Shown here piece by piece: positions 42,662 to 51,665 of a stretch of DNA of 64,000 nt. The stretch's first letter is position 1; each line of letters opens with the position of its first letter. Where the stretch lies: NCBI RefSeq assembly GCF_002887815.1, contig NZ_PDHO01000019.1:1-64000 (forward strand), written 5' to 3'. The notes under the pieces are model-generated. The model saw only the letters and a program-made list of their open reading frames with translations, was not told the origin of the DNA and searched no databases. The stretch comes from Mycobacterium sp. ENV421. GTDB lineage: Bacteria > Actinomycetota > Actinomycetes > Mycobacteriales > Mycobacteriaceae. The translations under genes were made by a program, and so were the position numbers.

Positions 42662-43353
42662 GAAGCGAATTCGACCGGCGAGGCGACATTCTCGTCGTCG
42701 CGGCCCGGTTGTTCGCCGAGCGCGGGTATCTCAACACCACGATGACCGAGATCGCCCGCGCCTGCGGACTCGGGCAGTCGTCGTTGTATTACTGGTTCCG
42801 GCAGAAGGAAGACATCCTGCTGGGCCTGCTCGCCCTCAACCGGGTCTCGCTGGACTTCGCCCGGCAGATGGTGGCTGCGACGGGCTCACCCGCGGTGCGG
42901 CTGTTGCGCCTGCTGCGATTGGACATCGGCGAGCTGTGTTCGGCAGCGGTCGACATCTGCGAGGTCGAGGTGCTCGCCGAAGCGCAGCCCGAGGTATTCG
43001 CCGAGTTCTGGGCCGACACCGCGGAGCTGCACGAGCAGATGGCCACGCTCATCGGCGAGGGCATCGCCTGCGGCGAATTCATCGACTGCGACCCGGAATT
43101 CGCCGCACTCAACATCTGCGCCGCCGAAGAGGGTGTGCAGCGCCGCTACCGGAACTCCGCGGCCCACGCACCCGACGGCACCAGCCCGTTCCGGCACCCG
43201 AACTACTCGCGTGAGCACATCGCCGAGGAACTGGCCGCCCTGCTGGTGCGTGGCCTGCTGCGCGACCCATCGACGCTGCCCGCCCTTCGAGCGCGGGCAG
43301 ACGACGCCGACGACGCCGGGTATGCGGCTAGCGGGTGGCCAGCAGGTCGATGA
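42658..43353 (+). CDS. TetR-family regulator ending the creatininase operon
   Basis: This 231-aa TetR regulator has its helix-turn-helix at about residues 10-55 (LVVAARLFAERGYLNTTMTEIARACGL, SSLYYWFRQKEDIL). The C-terminal domain is cysteine-containing and helical. GTG 42658 overlaps the upstream SDR stop. It probably binds the related dyads at 39262 and 40319, making the aldolase, dehydrogenase and creatininase genes one regulon. Its end overlaps the convergent FKBP gene by 26 bp. Confidence 0.86.
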   Translation: MRSEFDRRGDILVVAARLFAERGYLNTTMTEIARACGLGQSSLYYWFRQKEDILLGLLALNRVSLDFARQMVAATGSPAVRLLRLLRLDIGELCSAAVDICEVEVLAEAQPEVFAEFWADTAELHEQMATLIGEGIACGEFIDCDPEFAALNICAAEEGVQRRYRNSAAHAPDGTSPFRHPNYSREHIAEELAALLVRGLLRDPSTLPALRARADDADDAGYAASGWPAGR

Positions 43354-43690
43354 CGAAAATGAGCGTCTTGCCGGACAATTGGTGTCCGCCGCCGGCCGGG
43401 CCGTAGGCCTGCTCGGGCGGGATCGTCAGCTGACGGCGGCCGCCCACCTTCATGCCGGGGATGCCGTCCTGCCAGCCCTGGATCAGCCCGCGCAGCGGGA
43501 ACGAGATGGACTCCCCGCGGTTCCACGAACTGTCGAACTCGGCACCGGTGTCGTACTCGACCCCGACATAGTGGACATCGACGACGGCGCCGGCCTTGGC
43601 CTCATCGCCGTCGCCGACCACCAGATCCTTGATGACCAGTTCGGTGGGCGCCGGGCCGTCGGGGAATTCGATCTCGGGTTTGCTCGTCAC
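43328..43690 (-). CDS. FKBP-type peptidyl-prolyl isomerase
   Basis: This 120-aa FKBP domain alone, without a signal peptide, is cytoplasmic. The prolyl isomerase pocket is recognisable in VDVHYVGVEYDTGAEFDSSW, LIQGWQDGIPGMKVGGRRQL and IPPEQAYG, and the C-terminal strand is TLIFVIDLL. It is a single-domain protein-folding helper. It lies 18 bp after the GntR gene on the same strand but is not functionally tied to the accessory cluster. It is likely backbone. Confidence 0.92.
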   Translation of the reverse strand: MTSKPEIEFPDGPAPTELVIKDLVVGDGDEAKAGAVVDVHYVGVEYDTGAEFDSSWNRGESISFPLRGLIQGWQDGIPGMKVGGRRQLTIPPEQAYGPAGGGHQLSGKTLIFVIDLLATR

Positions 43691-43708
43691 CGCTCACACA
43701 GTAGTCGC

Positions 43709-44494
43709 TCACGCGCTGCTGACCGAGCGTTCCACCCGCCCGTCCGTGCCGCGACGCTCCCGCGCGGTGACCGTCGACGTCGTGGCCGTCAACCGCACCC
43801 GGTCGGCGCGGAACAGGTCATAGGCGTATTCGAACGGCCGGTCGGCGGCGTCCCGGGTGATCCGGGTGATCGCCACCAGCGGTCGCCGGTGCGCGATGCC
43901 GAGCCAGTCCGCTTCGCGCGGGCTGGCGCTGACGACCTCGATGGTCTCGCTGGACGTCGCGGGTACCAGGCCGTAGCGAACGGCGAACAACTCGTACAGC
44001 GAGCCGCCGAGCGGCTGCTCCAGCAGATCGATCACGTGCTCGGCGACGAAGCACGAGAAGTCCACCGACAGCGGCACCCCGTCGGCGAAGCGGAGCCGCC
44101 GGATCGCGAAAACGTCCTCGCCGGGCCCGATTTCCAGCGCGGTGGCCTCGGCGGCAGTGGGCGGCCTGCGGTCGGTGGCCAGCACCCGGGTCGCACTGGT
44201 GTGCCCGCCGCTGCGCAACCGCGCGGGCAGGCCCGCCAGCTCGGCGGCGTTGCGTTGCACGACGTCGGCGCGCACGAACGTCCCGCCGTTGCGCCCGGTC
44301 CGCCGTTCCAGCACCCCGGCACGGCTCAACGGCAGCAGCGCGCTGCGCAGCGTGGAGCGGGACACCTCGAAGCGATCGGCCATCTCGCGTTCGGTGCCCA
44401 ACCGGGAGCCGGGCCGCAGGGTGCCCTGGGCGAGCATCGACAGGATGCGCCGTCGCACATCCTCCGCGATCGGGCCCCCCTCCGACTCCTCCAT
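43709..44494 (-). CDS. GntR-family regulator with UTRA domain (HutC type)
   Basis: This 261-aa HutC-type GntR regulator has a winged helix-turn-helix at about residues 8-78 (LGTEREMADRFEVSRSTLRSALLPL). A UTRA effector-binding domain follows (about 95-245) with GEDVFAIRRLRFADGVPL and the SLYELFAVRYGL region. Members respond to small metabolites such as amino acids or phosphono compounds. It lies 4 bp after the SDR of the same strand, so it is in the operon with the kinase it probably regulates. Confidence 0.88.
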   Translation of the reverse strand: MEESEGGPIAEDVRRRILSMLAQGTLRPGSRLGTEREMADRFEVSRSTLRSALLPLSRAGVLERRTGRNGGTFVRADVVQRNAAELAGLPARLRSGGHTSATRVLATDRRPPTAAEATALEIGPGEDVFAIRRLRFADGVPLSVDFSCFVAEHVIDLLEQPLGGSLYELFAVRYGLVPATSSETIEVVSASPREADWLGIAHRRPLVAITRITRDAADRPFEYAYDLFRADRVRLTATTSTVTARERRGTDGRVERSVSSA

Positions 44495-44498
44495 CGGA

Positions 44499-45275
44499 CT
44501 AGCTGTTCAGGGCATCCGGCGATTCGGGCAGAACCTGACCGCCGTCCACGGCGATCGCCTGACCGGTGATGTAACCGGCCTCCACGGTGGCCAGGAAGGC
44601 GGCCAGATGGCCGATGTCCTCCGGCGTGCCCAGGGCCCCCGCCGGGATCGCCTTGGTCATCCCGGCGATGTAGTCCTCGCCCATGTCCGCCAGACCCTCG
44701 GTGAAGATGTTGCCCGGCAGCACGGCATTGACGGTGATCCCGTGCGGCGCCAATTCGATTGCGGCAGTGCGCATGAAGCCGAGCTGAGCGGCCTTCGACG
44801 CCCCATAGTGCGACCATCCCGGAAAGCCGGTGATCGGACCGGTGATCGACGATGTCAGAATCACCCGACCGCGCCCGGAGGCGATCAGGGCGTCCAGGCA
44901 GGCCTGCACGGTGAAGACATTGCCCTTGACGTTGATGTCGAGGACCTCGGTCAGTTGGGCCGGCGTCATCGTGGCCAACGGCGCCTCGGGGAAGATCCCG
45001 GCGTTGGCGCAGACGACGTCGATGCCGCCGAATGCGTCGATGACCGAGGCGGCCAGGTCAGCGCACGCCACCGGATCGGTGACATCGGTCTGGATTCCCA
45101 ACACCTTTCCGCTGCCCAGCGCGTCCAACTCGGCGACCGCCGAGTCCAGTTCGGTGGTCGAACGCGCGGCGATCGCGACATCGGCGCCGGCCGTGGCGAA
45201 CACCGAGGCGATGCCGCGCCCGATGCCCTTGCTGCCACCGGTGACCACCACGGACGTCGACTGCAGATCAAACAC
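44499..45275 (-). CDS. Short-chain dehydrogenase/reductase in kinase operon
   Basis: This 258-aa SDR has TGGSKGIGRG, CANAG in place of NNAG, the active serine in TSSITG and YGASKAA. The end, GQAIAVDGGQVLPE, is FabG-like. GTG 45275, preceded by AAGGAGA at 45282-45288, is a stronger start than the upstream ATG. It lies 26 bp after the kinase gene and 4 bp before the GntR gene. It may oxidise an amino alcohol or reduce the aldehyde released by the lyase. Oxidation in the same pathway is inference. Confidence 0.88.
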   Translation of the reverse strand: MFDLQSTSVVVTGGSKGIGRGIASVFATAGADVAIAARSTTELDSAVAELDALGSGKVLGIQTDVTDPVACADLAASVIDAFGGIDVVCANAGIFPEAPLATMTPAQLTEVLDINVKGNVFTVQACLDALIASGRGRVILTSSITGPITGFPGWSHYGASKAAQLGFMRTAAIELAPHGITVNAVLPGNIFTEGLADMGEDYIAGMTKAIPAGALGTPEDIGHLAAFLATVEAGYITGQAIAVDGGQVLPESPDALNS

Positions 45276-45301
45276 GCGTATCTCCTTGCCTAGAAAGGGT
45301 T

Positions 45302-46315
45302 TCAAACCCGGGATCCGAAGATCGCATCCTGCAACCAGGTGCGGTCCTCCAGATACCGTTGCGCCAGCCGGGCGGTGTTGGGGGCGAAGTCGTCGCCGAG
45401 CTCAGCCGCCGCATCGGCGTCGGCGTGCGAGGCGATCCAGGCGGTCAGGTTGATCCGGCGCAGCATCACGAACGTCGGGACGAGCGCCAAGTGGTCGGCA
45501 GGCAGCGATCCGGCTTCGAAGTAGCCGGTGAGCCACTCGGCGATGATCCGCTCACCGGCCGGGGTGTCCTCGATGAACGACACCGCGGCGCCCAGATCGG
45601 CCAGGTACCACGACCACCCGCAGTCATCGAAGTCGATCACCGTGATGCCTGCGCTCGCATCGGTCGGATCGACCATCAGATTGGCCAACCGCAGATCGGC
45701 GTGAACAAGTCCGAATCGGTCGGGCGCCGAACCGAAATCGGTGAGCTTGGCCGTGATGTCGTCGGCGGCGCGCTGGATCACAGCCCGGTCATCGTCGGTG
45801 AGGCCGGGCGCCAGCCGCCAATTACCCCATCGGGCGTCCGGACCGAGAATGGTGTCGAGGTCCCAGCGGAACCGGGTGAACGAGTGTGGGAACGTCCAGT
45901 TCCTGGCGTGCTCGTGCATGACGGCGGTGAGCCTGCCGAGCTGCTCGAAGCCGATGACGTCGGGATCGTCCTCCGCAGTACAGCCCGCGACAAAGGTCAC
46001 GGCGTCGACGTGCAGGACATCGCCGTCGACCTCGGCGGCCACGACGTCGGTTCCGTCGCGGGCGGCGATCAGCTCCGGCGTCAGCACCGACGTCTCCCGG
46101 CGCAGAGCCTGCATCCATGCCAGCTCGGAGCGGATCGCCCCCAGCGAGTGATAGCCCGGCCGGTGTACCCGCAAAACGATCGGCTCGTCGTCCTCGACCA
46201 GGTAGGTGGCGTTCTCGGACAGGCTGAGCAGCCGCAGCGGCGTGGTGTCTGCGCGACCGTAAGCGGGCAGTGCTGCACGCGCGAAGAACTCATGAGTCGG
46301 CGGCAGTCCCGGCAT
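45302..46315 (-). CDS. APH-fold kinase, amino-alcohol/hydroxylysine kinase-like
   Basis: This 337-aa member of the APH/choline-kinase fold family has a nucleotide-binding lobe (about residues 30-110). The catalytic loop is LVHADLRLANLMVD, with D207 as the likely base, and the metal loop is VIDFDDCGWSWYLADLG (D228). This resembles the hydroxylysine-kinase group (HYKK/AGPHD1) and homoserine-kinase-like enzymes rather than aminoglycoside resistance proteins. It diverges from an APC permease and a phospho-lyase-like class III enzyme, which supports an amino-alcohol substrate. ATG 46315 is preferred; ATG 46333 is possible. Confidence 0.82.
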   Translation of the reverse strand: MPGLPPTHEFFARAALPAYGRADTTPLRLLSLSENATYLVEDDEPIVLRVHRPGYHSLGAIRSELAWMQALRRETSVLTPELIAARDGTDVVAAEVDGDVLHVDAVTFVAGCTAEDDPDVIGFEQLGRLTAVMHEHARNWTFPHSFTRFRWDLDTILGPDARWGNWRLAPGLTDDDRAVIQRAADDITAKLTDFGSAPDRFGLVHADLRLANLMVDPTDASAGITVIDFDDCGWSWYLADLGAAVSFIEDTPAGERIIAEWLTGYFEAGSLPADHLALVPTFVMLRRINLTAWIASHADADAAAELGDDFAPNTARLAQRYLEDRTWLQDAIFGSRV

Positions 46316-46595
46316 GGCACCAGTGTGGACCATAACGGGGGGTCGAGCAGACCAAATCCGCATATTTAACGTCCTTGTTTCTTGGCAGGGTTTTGGGAAA
46401 CACACAGGAAACATCACTTGCGTATTGCCCGTAAGTTCCTGTTGACCAGGTCATCTGGCGGGGGTAACAATGTCGTCGTCGCACCACAAAGCCGTGCCGA
46501 CATCGTCATCACCCCCCGGCCTCAGTTGCAACCGGGAAATACCAGACCAAATAAATGGCACGACCCCAGTCACAGTCGAGATGGGAATCCACACA

Positions 46596-48170
46596 ATGAG
46601 CGACACCATCGATCCGCCGGCCCCGGCCGGAAGCGAAGCCAAATCCGAAACCGTCCAACGGCTCAAGCCCAACGCGGTCGGTCTGATCGGCGTCCTGTTC
46701 ATGGCCGTCGCGACCGCCGCGCCGATCACCGCCATGGTGGGCAACGTGCCGATCGCGGTCGGATTCGGTAACGGCGCCTATGCCCCGGCCGGCTACTTCG
46801 TCGCCACGATCGTGCTGACGTTGTTCGCGATCGGTTATGCCGCGATGAGCAAGCACATCACCGCAACCGGCGCCTTCTACGGGTACATCTCGCACGGGCT
46901 GGGCCGGATCGTCGGGTTGGGCGCAGGCTTCCTGACCGCCATGGCCTACATGGTGTTCGAAGCGTCGCTGATCGGTATCTTCGCCTTCTTCGGCAACGAC
47001 ACCTTCAATTCACTGTTCCACGTGAACATCCCGTGGATCGTGTTCGCCATCGGCATGCTGGTGGTCAATCTGGTCCTGACCTACTTCGACATCAACGTCG
47101 CCGCCAGGGTGCTCGGGGTCTTCCTGATCACCGAGATCGTCATGCTGTCGTTGATGGCACTCTCGGTGCTGTTCACCGGTGGCGGCCCGCAGGGCTGGTC
47201 GTGGGGATCGCTCAACCCGCTCAACGCTTTTCAGAACCTGAGCGGCTCGGTGGCCGGAGCCGACGGCAGCATGCTCACGGTGGCCGGCTCGGCAGGCATC
47301 GGCCTGTTCTTCGCGTTCTGGTCCTGGGTCGGCTTCGAGTCCAGTGCGATGTACGGCGAGGAGTCCAAGAACCCGAAGAAGATCATCCCGATCGCGGTGA
47401 TCAGCTCGGTGGTCGGGATCGGCGTGTTCTACGTCCTCATCTCCTGGCTGGCGATCGTGGGCACCGGTCCGCAGAACGCCATTGCGCTGGCGCAGGATTC
47501 GGCGACCGCCGGTGACATCTTCTTCGGGCCGGTCGGTGCGCACCTGGGCACCTGGGCTGTCGACCTGTTCAAGATCCTGTTGATGACCGGGTCGTTCGCC
47601 TGCGGCATGGCATTCCACAACTGCGCTGCCCGCTACATCTACGCGATCGGTCGCGAGAACGTCATCCCGGGCATGCGCAAGACACTGGGCGCCACCCACC
47701 CGACGCACGGTTCGCCGCATATCGCCGGGCTGGTCCAGACCATCTTCGCGACCGTCGTCGTGCTGTTCTTCGCGCTCACCGGCCGTGATCCGTACACCGG
47801 TCTGTACGGGTTGATGGCTCTGCTCGGCACCACCGCGATCATGATCGTCCAGGCGCTGGCCGCTTTCTCGGTGATCGCCTACTTCCACGTCGGCAAGAAC
47901 CATCCGGAGACAGCCAACTGGTTCCGGACGTTCCTGGCTCCCCTGCTCGGCGGCCTGGGCATGCTCTACGTGATCTACCTGCTGGCCAAGAACGCATCAT
48001 TCGCGGCCGGCACGGCTTCCAGCGACTGGGTGTTCGAGATCATCCCCTACGTGGTGGGTGTCGTCGGCATCGGTGGCATCGTGCTGGCGGTGGTGCTGAA
48101 ATACACGTCGCCGCAGCGCTATTCGGAGCTCGGCCGGACAGTGCTCGAAGAGGCGCACGAGCGCCAGTGA
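46596..48170 (+). CDS. APC-family amino acid/amine permease
   Basis: This 524-aa integral membrane transporter of the amino acid-polyamine-organocation superfamily has about twelve to fourteen helices. The N-terminal LKPNAVGLIGVLFMAVATAA matches the conserved first helix, and a GAFYGYISHGLG segment marks the second. The C-terminal tail (SELGRTVLEEAHERQ) is cytoplasmic. It lies 37 bp before the lyase gene in the same direction. Substrate is probably an amine or amino alcohol; ethanolamine-type permeases are in this family. ATG 46596 is preferred since upstream sequence is not hydrophobic or conserved. Confidence 0.87.
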   Translation: MSDTIDPPAPAGSEAKSETVQRLKPNAVGLIGVLFMAVATAAPITAMVGNVPIAVGFGNGAYAPAGYFVATIVLTLFAIGYAAMSKHITATGAFYGYISHGLGRIVGLGAGFLTAMAYMVFEASLIGIFAFFGNDTFNSLFHVNIPWIVFAIGMLVVNLVLTYFDINVAARVLGVFLITEIVMLSLMALSVLFTGGGPQGWSWGSLNPLNAFQNLSGSVAGADGSMLTVAGSAGIGLFFAFWSWVGFESSAMYGEESKNPKKIIPIAVISSVVGIGVFYVLISWLAIVGTGPQNAIALAQDSATAGDIFFGPVGAHLGTWAVDLFKILLMTGSFACGMAFHNCAARYIYAIGRENVIPGMRKTLGATHPTHGSPHIAGLVQTIFATVVVLFFALTGRDPYTGLYGLMALLGTTAIMIVQALAAFSVIAYFHVGKNHPETANWFRTFLAPLLGGLGMLYVIYLLAKNASFAAGTASSDWVFEIIPYVVGVVGIGGIVLAVVLKYTSPQRYSELGRTVLEEAHERQ

Positions 48171-48207
48171 GTGCAGTCACGGGCAGCGACAACGAGAAAG
48201 TAGCGCT

Positions 48208-49539
48208 ATGAGCTTTTCCAACATCATGGATTCCAACAGCTACTCGGCGGACCATCCGGTCGATCCCGCCACCGAATCGTTGATCGCGGCCCGTGACCGC
48301 ATCCTGGGCCCGGCCTACCGGCTGTTCTACCAACGCCCGGTGCACCTGGTCCGCGGTGAGGGCACCCGGCTCTACGACTCCGACGGCGCCTGCTACCTGG
48401 ACGCCTACAACAACGTCGCCAGCGTCGGGCACTGCCACCCGCATGTGGTGGAGGCCGTCACCCGCCAGCTGTCCACCCTCAACACCCACACCCGCTATCT
48501 GCACGGCGGCATCGTCGACTACAGCCAGCGGCTGCTGGACACTCTGCGGTCCGAGGGGCCCCACGACATCGACCAGGTGATGTACGCCTGTACCGGCTCC
48601 GAGGTCAACGACCTGGCCCTGCGCGTCGCCGAAATGTACACCGGCGCAAAGGGTGTCATCGTGACCACCGACGCCTATCACGGCAACACCGCCGCCGTCA
48701 CGGCGATCTCGCCGTCCATCGGCGGGGCCACCGTGCTCGGTGAGCACGTCCGCACGGTCCCGCCACCGGACAGCTACCGGCTGCCCGCGGACGAACTCGC
48801 CGACCGGTTCACCGCCGACGTCGTCACCGCCATCGACAAGCTGGTCGCCAGCGGCGCAGGGTTCTCCGCCCTGATCGTCGACACGATCTTCTCCTCCGAC
48901 GGCATCTACCCGGACCCCTCGGTGCTGGCGCCCGCGGTGGCGGCGGTGCATCGCGCCGGCGGCGTATTCATCGCCGATGAGGTGCAGCCCGGCTTCGGCC
49001 GCACCGGTGACGCGATGTGGGGCTTCATGCGCCACGGCGTCGTGCCGGACCTGGTCACGATGGGCAAGCCGATGGGCAACGGCATGCCGATCGCGGCGAT
49101 GGCGGCCCGCTCGGAGGTGCTCGACACCTTCGCCCGCGAGGTCCCGTACTTCAACACCTTCGGCGGCAATCCCGTGACGGTGGCCGCGGCGGCCGCCGTC
49201 CTGGACGTCATCGAGGACGAGAAGCTGATGCGCAACGCCGCCGAAGTCGGCACGCAACTGCGCACCGAACTGACGCGCCTGGGCGCTGATCATCCGCGCA
49301 TCGGCGACGTCCGCGGCACCGGGCTGTACGTCGGAGTCGAGATGATCGACGAGACCGGCGCACCCGACCGGCCCGGCGCGCGGGCATTGGTCAACGCCAT
49401 GCGCGAGCGGCGGGTGCTGATCTCGGTGTGTGGGCGCGACGGGAACGTGCTGAAGATCCGTCCGCCGATGGTGTTCTCGAGCACCGATGTGGACTGGTTC
49501 TGCACCGAGTTCGCCGGTGCCCTTGCTTCGCCGTTCTGA
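48208..49539 (+). CDS. Class III PLP enzyme, phosphoamine ammonio-lyase-like (AGXT2L type)
   Basis: This 443-aa class III aminotransferase-fold enzyme closely resembles human ethanolamine-phosphate phospho-lyase (AGXT2L1) and hydroxylysine-phosphate lyase, not ordinary aminotransferases. Shared signatures are YNNVASVGHCHP, RYLHGGIVDY, GGVFIADEVQPGFGRTG, TMGKPMGNG (K287 binds PLP), YFNTFGGNPV and the VLKIRPPMVF end. These lyases remove phosphate and ammonia from a phosphorylated amino alcohol to give an aldehyde. A divergent kinase gene could supply that phosphate. Ordinary transamination cannot be formally excluded. Confidence 0.87.
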   Translation: MSFSNIMDSNSYSADHPVDPATESLIAARDRILGPAYRLFYQRPVHLVRGEGTRLYDSDGACYLDAYNNVASVGHCHPHVVEAVTRQLSTLNTHTRYLHGGIVDYSQRLLDTLRSEGPHDIDQVMYACTGSEVNDLALRVAEMYTGAKGVIVTTDAYHGNTAAVTAISPSIGGATVLGEHVRTVPPPDSYRLPADELADRFTADVVTAIDKLVASGAGFSALIVDTIFSSDGIYPDPSVLAPAVAAVHRAGGVFIADEVQPGFGRTGDAMWGFMRHGVVPDLVTMGKPMGNGMPIAAMAARSEVLDTFAREVPYFNTFGGNPVTVAAAAAVLDVIEDEKLMRNAAEVGTQLRTELTRLGADHPRIGDVRGTGLYVGVEMIDETGAPDRPGARALVNAMRERRVLISVCGRDGNVLKIRPPMVFSSTDVDWFCTEFAGALASPF

Positions 49540-49566
49540 CTCGCTTTCGTCGGGCACACTGGAGCA

Positions 49567-49815
49567 GTGGCTGAAGACAACGAAACCCTTTCCCGCATCC
49601 ACGACCTGGTCGCCCAAGAGCGCGAACTGCGTGAGCGGGTGGTGAACGGACAACTCGACCCCGCTGAGGAGCACACCCGCCTGCGGGCCATCGAAACCGA
49701 ACTCGATCAGTGCTGGGACCTGCTTCGCCAGCGTCGCGCACTGCGCGAGACGGGCGGCGACCCGAATCAGGCCAGCGCGCGGCCAGGCGATGAAGTCGAG
49801 GGCTACCTCAGCTGA
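49567..49815 (+). CDS. DUF2630 family small protein
   Basis: This 82-aa protein is of the DUF2630 family, common in actinobacteria. It is entirely helical and charged (DLVAQERELRERVVNGQLDP, ELDQCWDLLRQRRALR), with a conserved C-terminal DEVEGYLS tail. Function unknown. GTG 49567 starts 27 bp after the lyase gene. Its end overlaps the convergent MarR gene by 8 bp. It is probably not linked to the catabolic cluster. Confidence 0.85.
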   Translation: MAEDNETLSRIHDLVAQERELRERVVNGQLDPAEEHTRLRAIETELDQCWDLLRQRRALRETGGDPNQASARPGDEVEGYLS

Positions 49816-50224
49816 TCACCCGGGCCAGGATCGCCAACAACGCCTGAAGATCCTGTTCATCGAGCGAGGCCAAGACCTCCGGCGCCGGGTCGTCGGTGTC
49901 GTCGAGGACGGCAATGACATCGCGGCCCGCGTCAGTCAGTGACACCAGCTTGCAGCGCCGGTTGTCCGGATGCGGTTGGCGGACCACCAGGCCGCGAGCC
50001 TCCAGATCGTTCACCGCGACAGTGGCGGCCGGCGCGTCGATGGTGGCCGCCTCGGCGACCTGCTTGACCGTCATCGGCTGCGACGCGAGCCGGCGCAATA
50101 TTCGAATTCTGCTGAACGGCAATCCCGTTCGGTCGACAACCGCGCGACGCCAGCGGTCCTTGTTGTCCAGTACCAGGCTCGACATCGATCGCCACACCTG
50201 ATCGGCGAGCGGATTACCCGACAT
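49808..50224 (-). CDS. MarR-family regulator
   Basis: This 138-aa MarR regulator has a winged helix-turn-helix in RILRRLASQPMTVKQVAEAATIDAPAATVAVNDLEARGLV and a wing with RQPHPDNRRCKLVSLTDAG. ATG 50224 lies inside the end of the MFS gene (11-bp overlap), so it is the second gene of an exporter operon. It probably represses the exporter by binding the dyad at 51656-51686. Ligand unknown, usually an aromatic acid or drug. Confidence 0.88.
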   Translation of the reverse strand: MSGNPLADQVWRSMSSLVLDNKDRWRRAVVDRTGLPFSRIRILRRLASQPMTVKQVAEAATIDAPAATVAVNDLEARGLVVRQPHPDNRRCKLVSLTDAGRDVIAVLDDTDDPAPEVLASLDEQDLQALLAILARVIS

Positions 50225-51665
50225 GAGCCGCCTCACTTCGGTGCTCCTCGATCAGCGGAGCCAGCCGCTGCGCCGACAGCCTGGCCCGGGCCGAGGTGGA
50301 CACGATGGCGAGCACCACGATCACCACGCCGAGGCCCAAGTTCATCCACCACAGCGGCCGTGCGGCTGCGGTGAAGTCCACACCCGCGACCGCCAGCGCC
50401 GAGCCGGCCACCGAACCGCACAGTGCCACACCGATACTCACGCCGACCTGCCTGCTGGTGGAGGTCACCGCCGAGGCCGCGCCGGCCCGGTCGCGCGGCA
50501 TCCCGCTGACCGCGGCATTGGTGATCGGCGCGTTGACCATGCCGAACCCGATGCCGTACACCGTGAAGATCACCAACAGCGCCCACACCGGCGTCGTCTC
50601 GGTGAGGAACGTCAGCATCACCGACGCCGCGGTCATCAGGACACCGGACACCAGCAACGACGGGCGGGCACCGAAGCGGCCCACCAGCCGGCCCGAGAGC
50701 GGCGAGAAGAACAGCGCGCCGATCGCGATCGGCAGATAGATCAGGCCGGTGTGGGCGGCCGAATAGCCGCGCTCGCCCTGCAGGTACAGCGACATCATGA
50801 ACAGGAAGGCCCCCCAGGCGGCGAAGGCGCACACGGCGATGACCGTAGCCGACGAGAACGGCACGCTGCGGAAGAACCGCAGATCGATGAAGGGGTCGTG
50901 GCGGCGTGATTCGTAACGCAGGAAGGCCAGCAGCGCCACTGCCGCGCCGGCGGCGATCGCGATGATGCGCGGGTTGGACCACCCCATCCCCGGTCCTTCG
51001 ATCAGGACGAAAACGATGCCGAACAGGGCGAGCACGGCGAGCAGCTGGCCGACCGGATCGATGTCACGCATGGTGGCCGACTTGCTCTCGGGCACGAAGA
51101 TCGCGGTGAGGATGATGGCGGCCGCACAGATGGGCAGGTTGATCCAGAACACCGCCCGCCAGCTGATCGCCTGAATCAGGAAACCGCCGACGATCGGGCC
51201 AAGCGCCATCGAGATCCCGACCACCGCGCCCCACAGACCCAGCGCGCGGGCGCGCTCCACCCGCCCGACGAAGACTTGCGAAATGATGGACAGCGCAACG
51301 GGATTCATCATCGAGCCGCCAAAACCCTGGATCAGCCTGGCGCCGATCAGGGTGTCGATGTCAGGAGCCAGGCTGCACAGCAGCGAGCCGACCGCAAAGG
51401 TGGCCAGCCCGATCTGGAAGATACGACGGCGCCCGAAGCGGTCGCCGGTGGCGCCGGAAAGCATCAGCAGCGACGCCAGCACGAGGGTGTAGATGTCGAT
51501 GACCCACTGCATCTGCGACGGGGTCGCGTGCAGGTCGGCGCGGATCGCCGGGATCGCAACGTTGACGATCGTCGAGTCCATCGACACGATCAGCAGGCTC
51601 AAGCAGCAGGACGCCAGAATGATCGTCTTGCGCCGCGCGCTCAGCTCGCCAACAGTTGTAATCAC
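50214..51665 (-). CDS. DHA2 (14-helix) MFS drug exporter
   Basis: This 483-aa MFS transporter is of the EmrB/QacA (DHA2) type with about fourteen helices. The DHA2 opening is SLLIVSMDSTIVNVAIPAI; motif A between helices 2 and 3 is GDRFGRRRIFQIG; and helix 5 carries GWGAVVGISMALGPIVGG-type motif C (here ALGLWGAVVGISMALGPIVG). It exports drugs or toxic organics by proton antiport. GTG 51665 overlaps a MarR-type dyad, so the message may have little or no leader. Confidence 0.88.
   Translation of the reverse strand: MITTVGELSARRKTIILASCCLSLLIVSMDSTIVNVAIPAIRADLHATPSQMQWVIDIYTLVLASLLMLSGATGDRFGRRRIFQIGLATFAVGSLLCSLAPDIDTLIGARLIQGFGGSMMNPVALSIISQVFVGRVERARALGLWGAVVGISMALGPIVGGFLIQAISWRAVFWINLPICAAAIILTAIFVPESKSATMRDIDPVGQLLAVLALFGIVFVLIEGPGMGWSNPRIIAIAAGAAVALLAFLRYESRRHDPFIDLRFFRSVPFSSATVIAVCAFAAWGAFLFMMSLYLQGERGYSAAHTGLIYLPIAIGALFFSPLSGRLVGRFGARPSLLVSGVLMTAASVMLTFLTETTPVWALLVIFTVYGIGFGMVNAPITNAAVSGMPRDRAGAASAVTSTSRQVGVSIGVALCGSVAGSALAVAGVDFTAAARPLWWMNLGLGVVIVVLAIVSTSARARLSAQRLAPLIEEHRSEAAHVG

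Noticed and set aside
45302..46315. Aminoglycoside phosphotransferase resistance gene
   Set aside because: The APH fold is real, but the partner genes (phospho-lyase, amine permease) and HYKK-like motifs fit a catabolic kinase better.
46348..46552. 10-bp direct repeat CAGACCAAAT (46348, 46543) and palindrome TGACCAGGTCA (46443-46453) in the kinase/permease gap
   Set aside because: Short, and not related to known UTRA-type operators. They may be sites for the GntR but the support is too weak to list as an operator.
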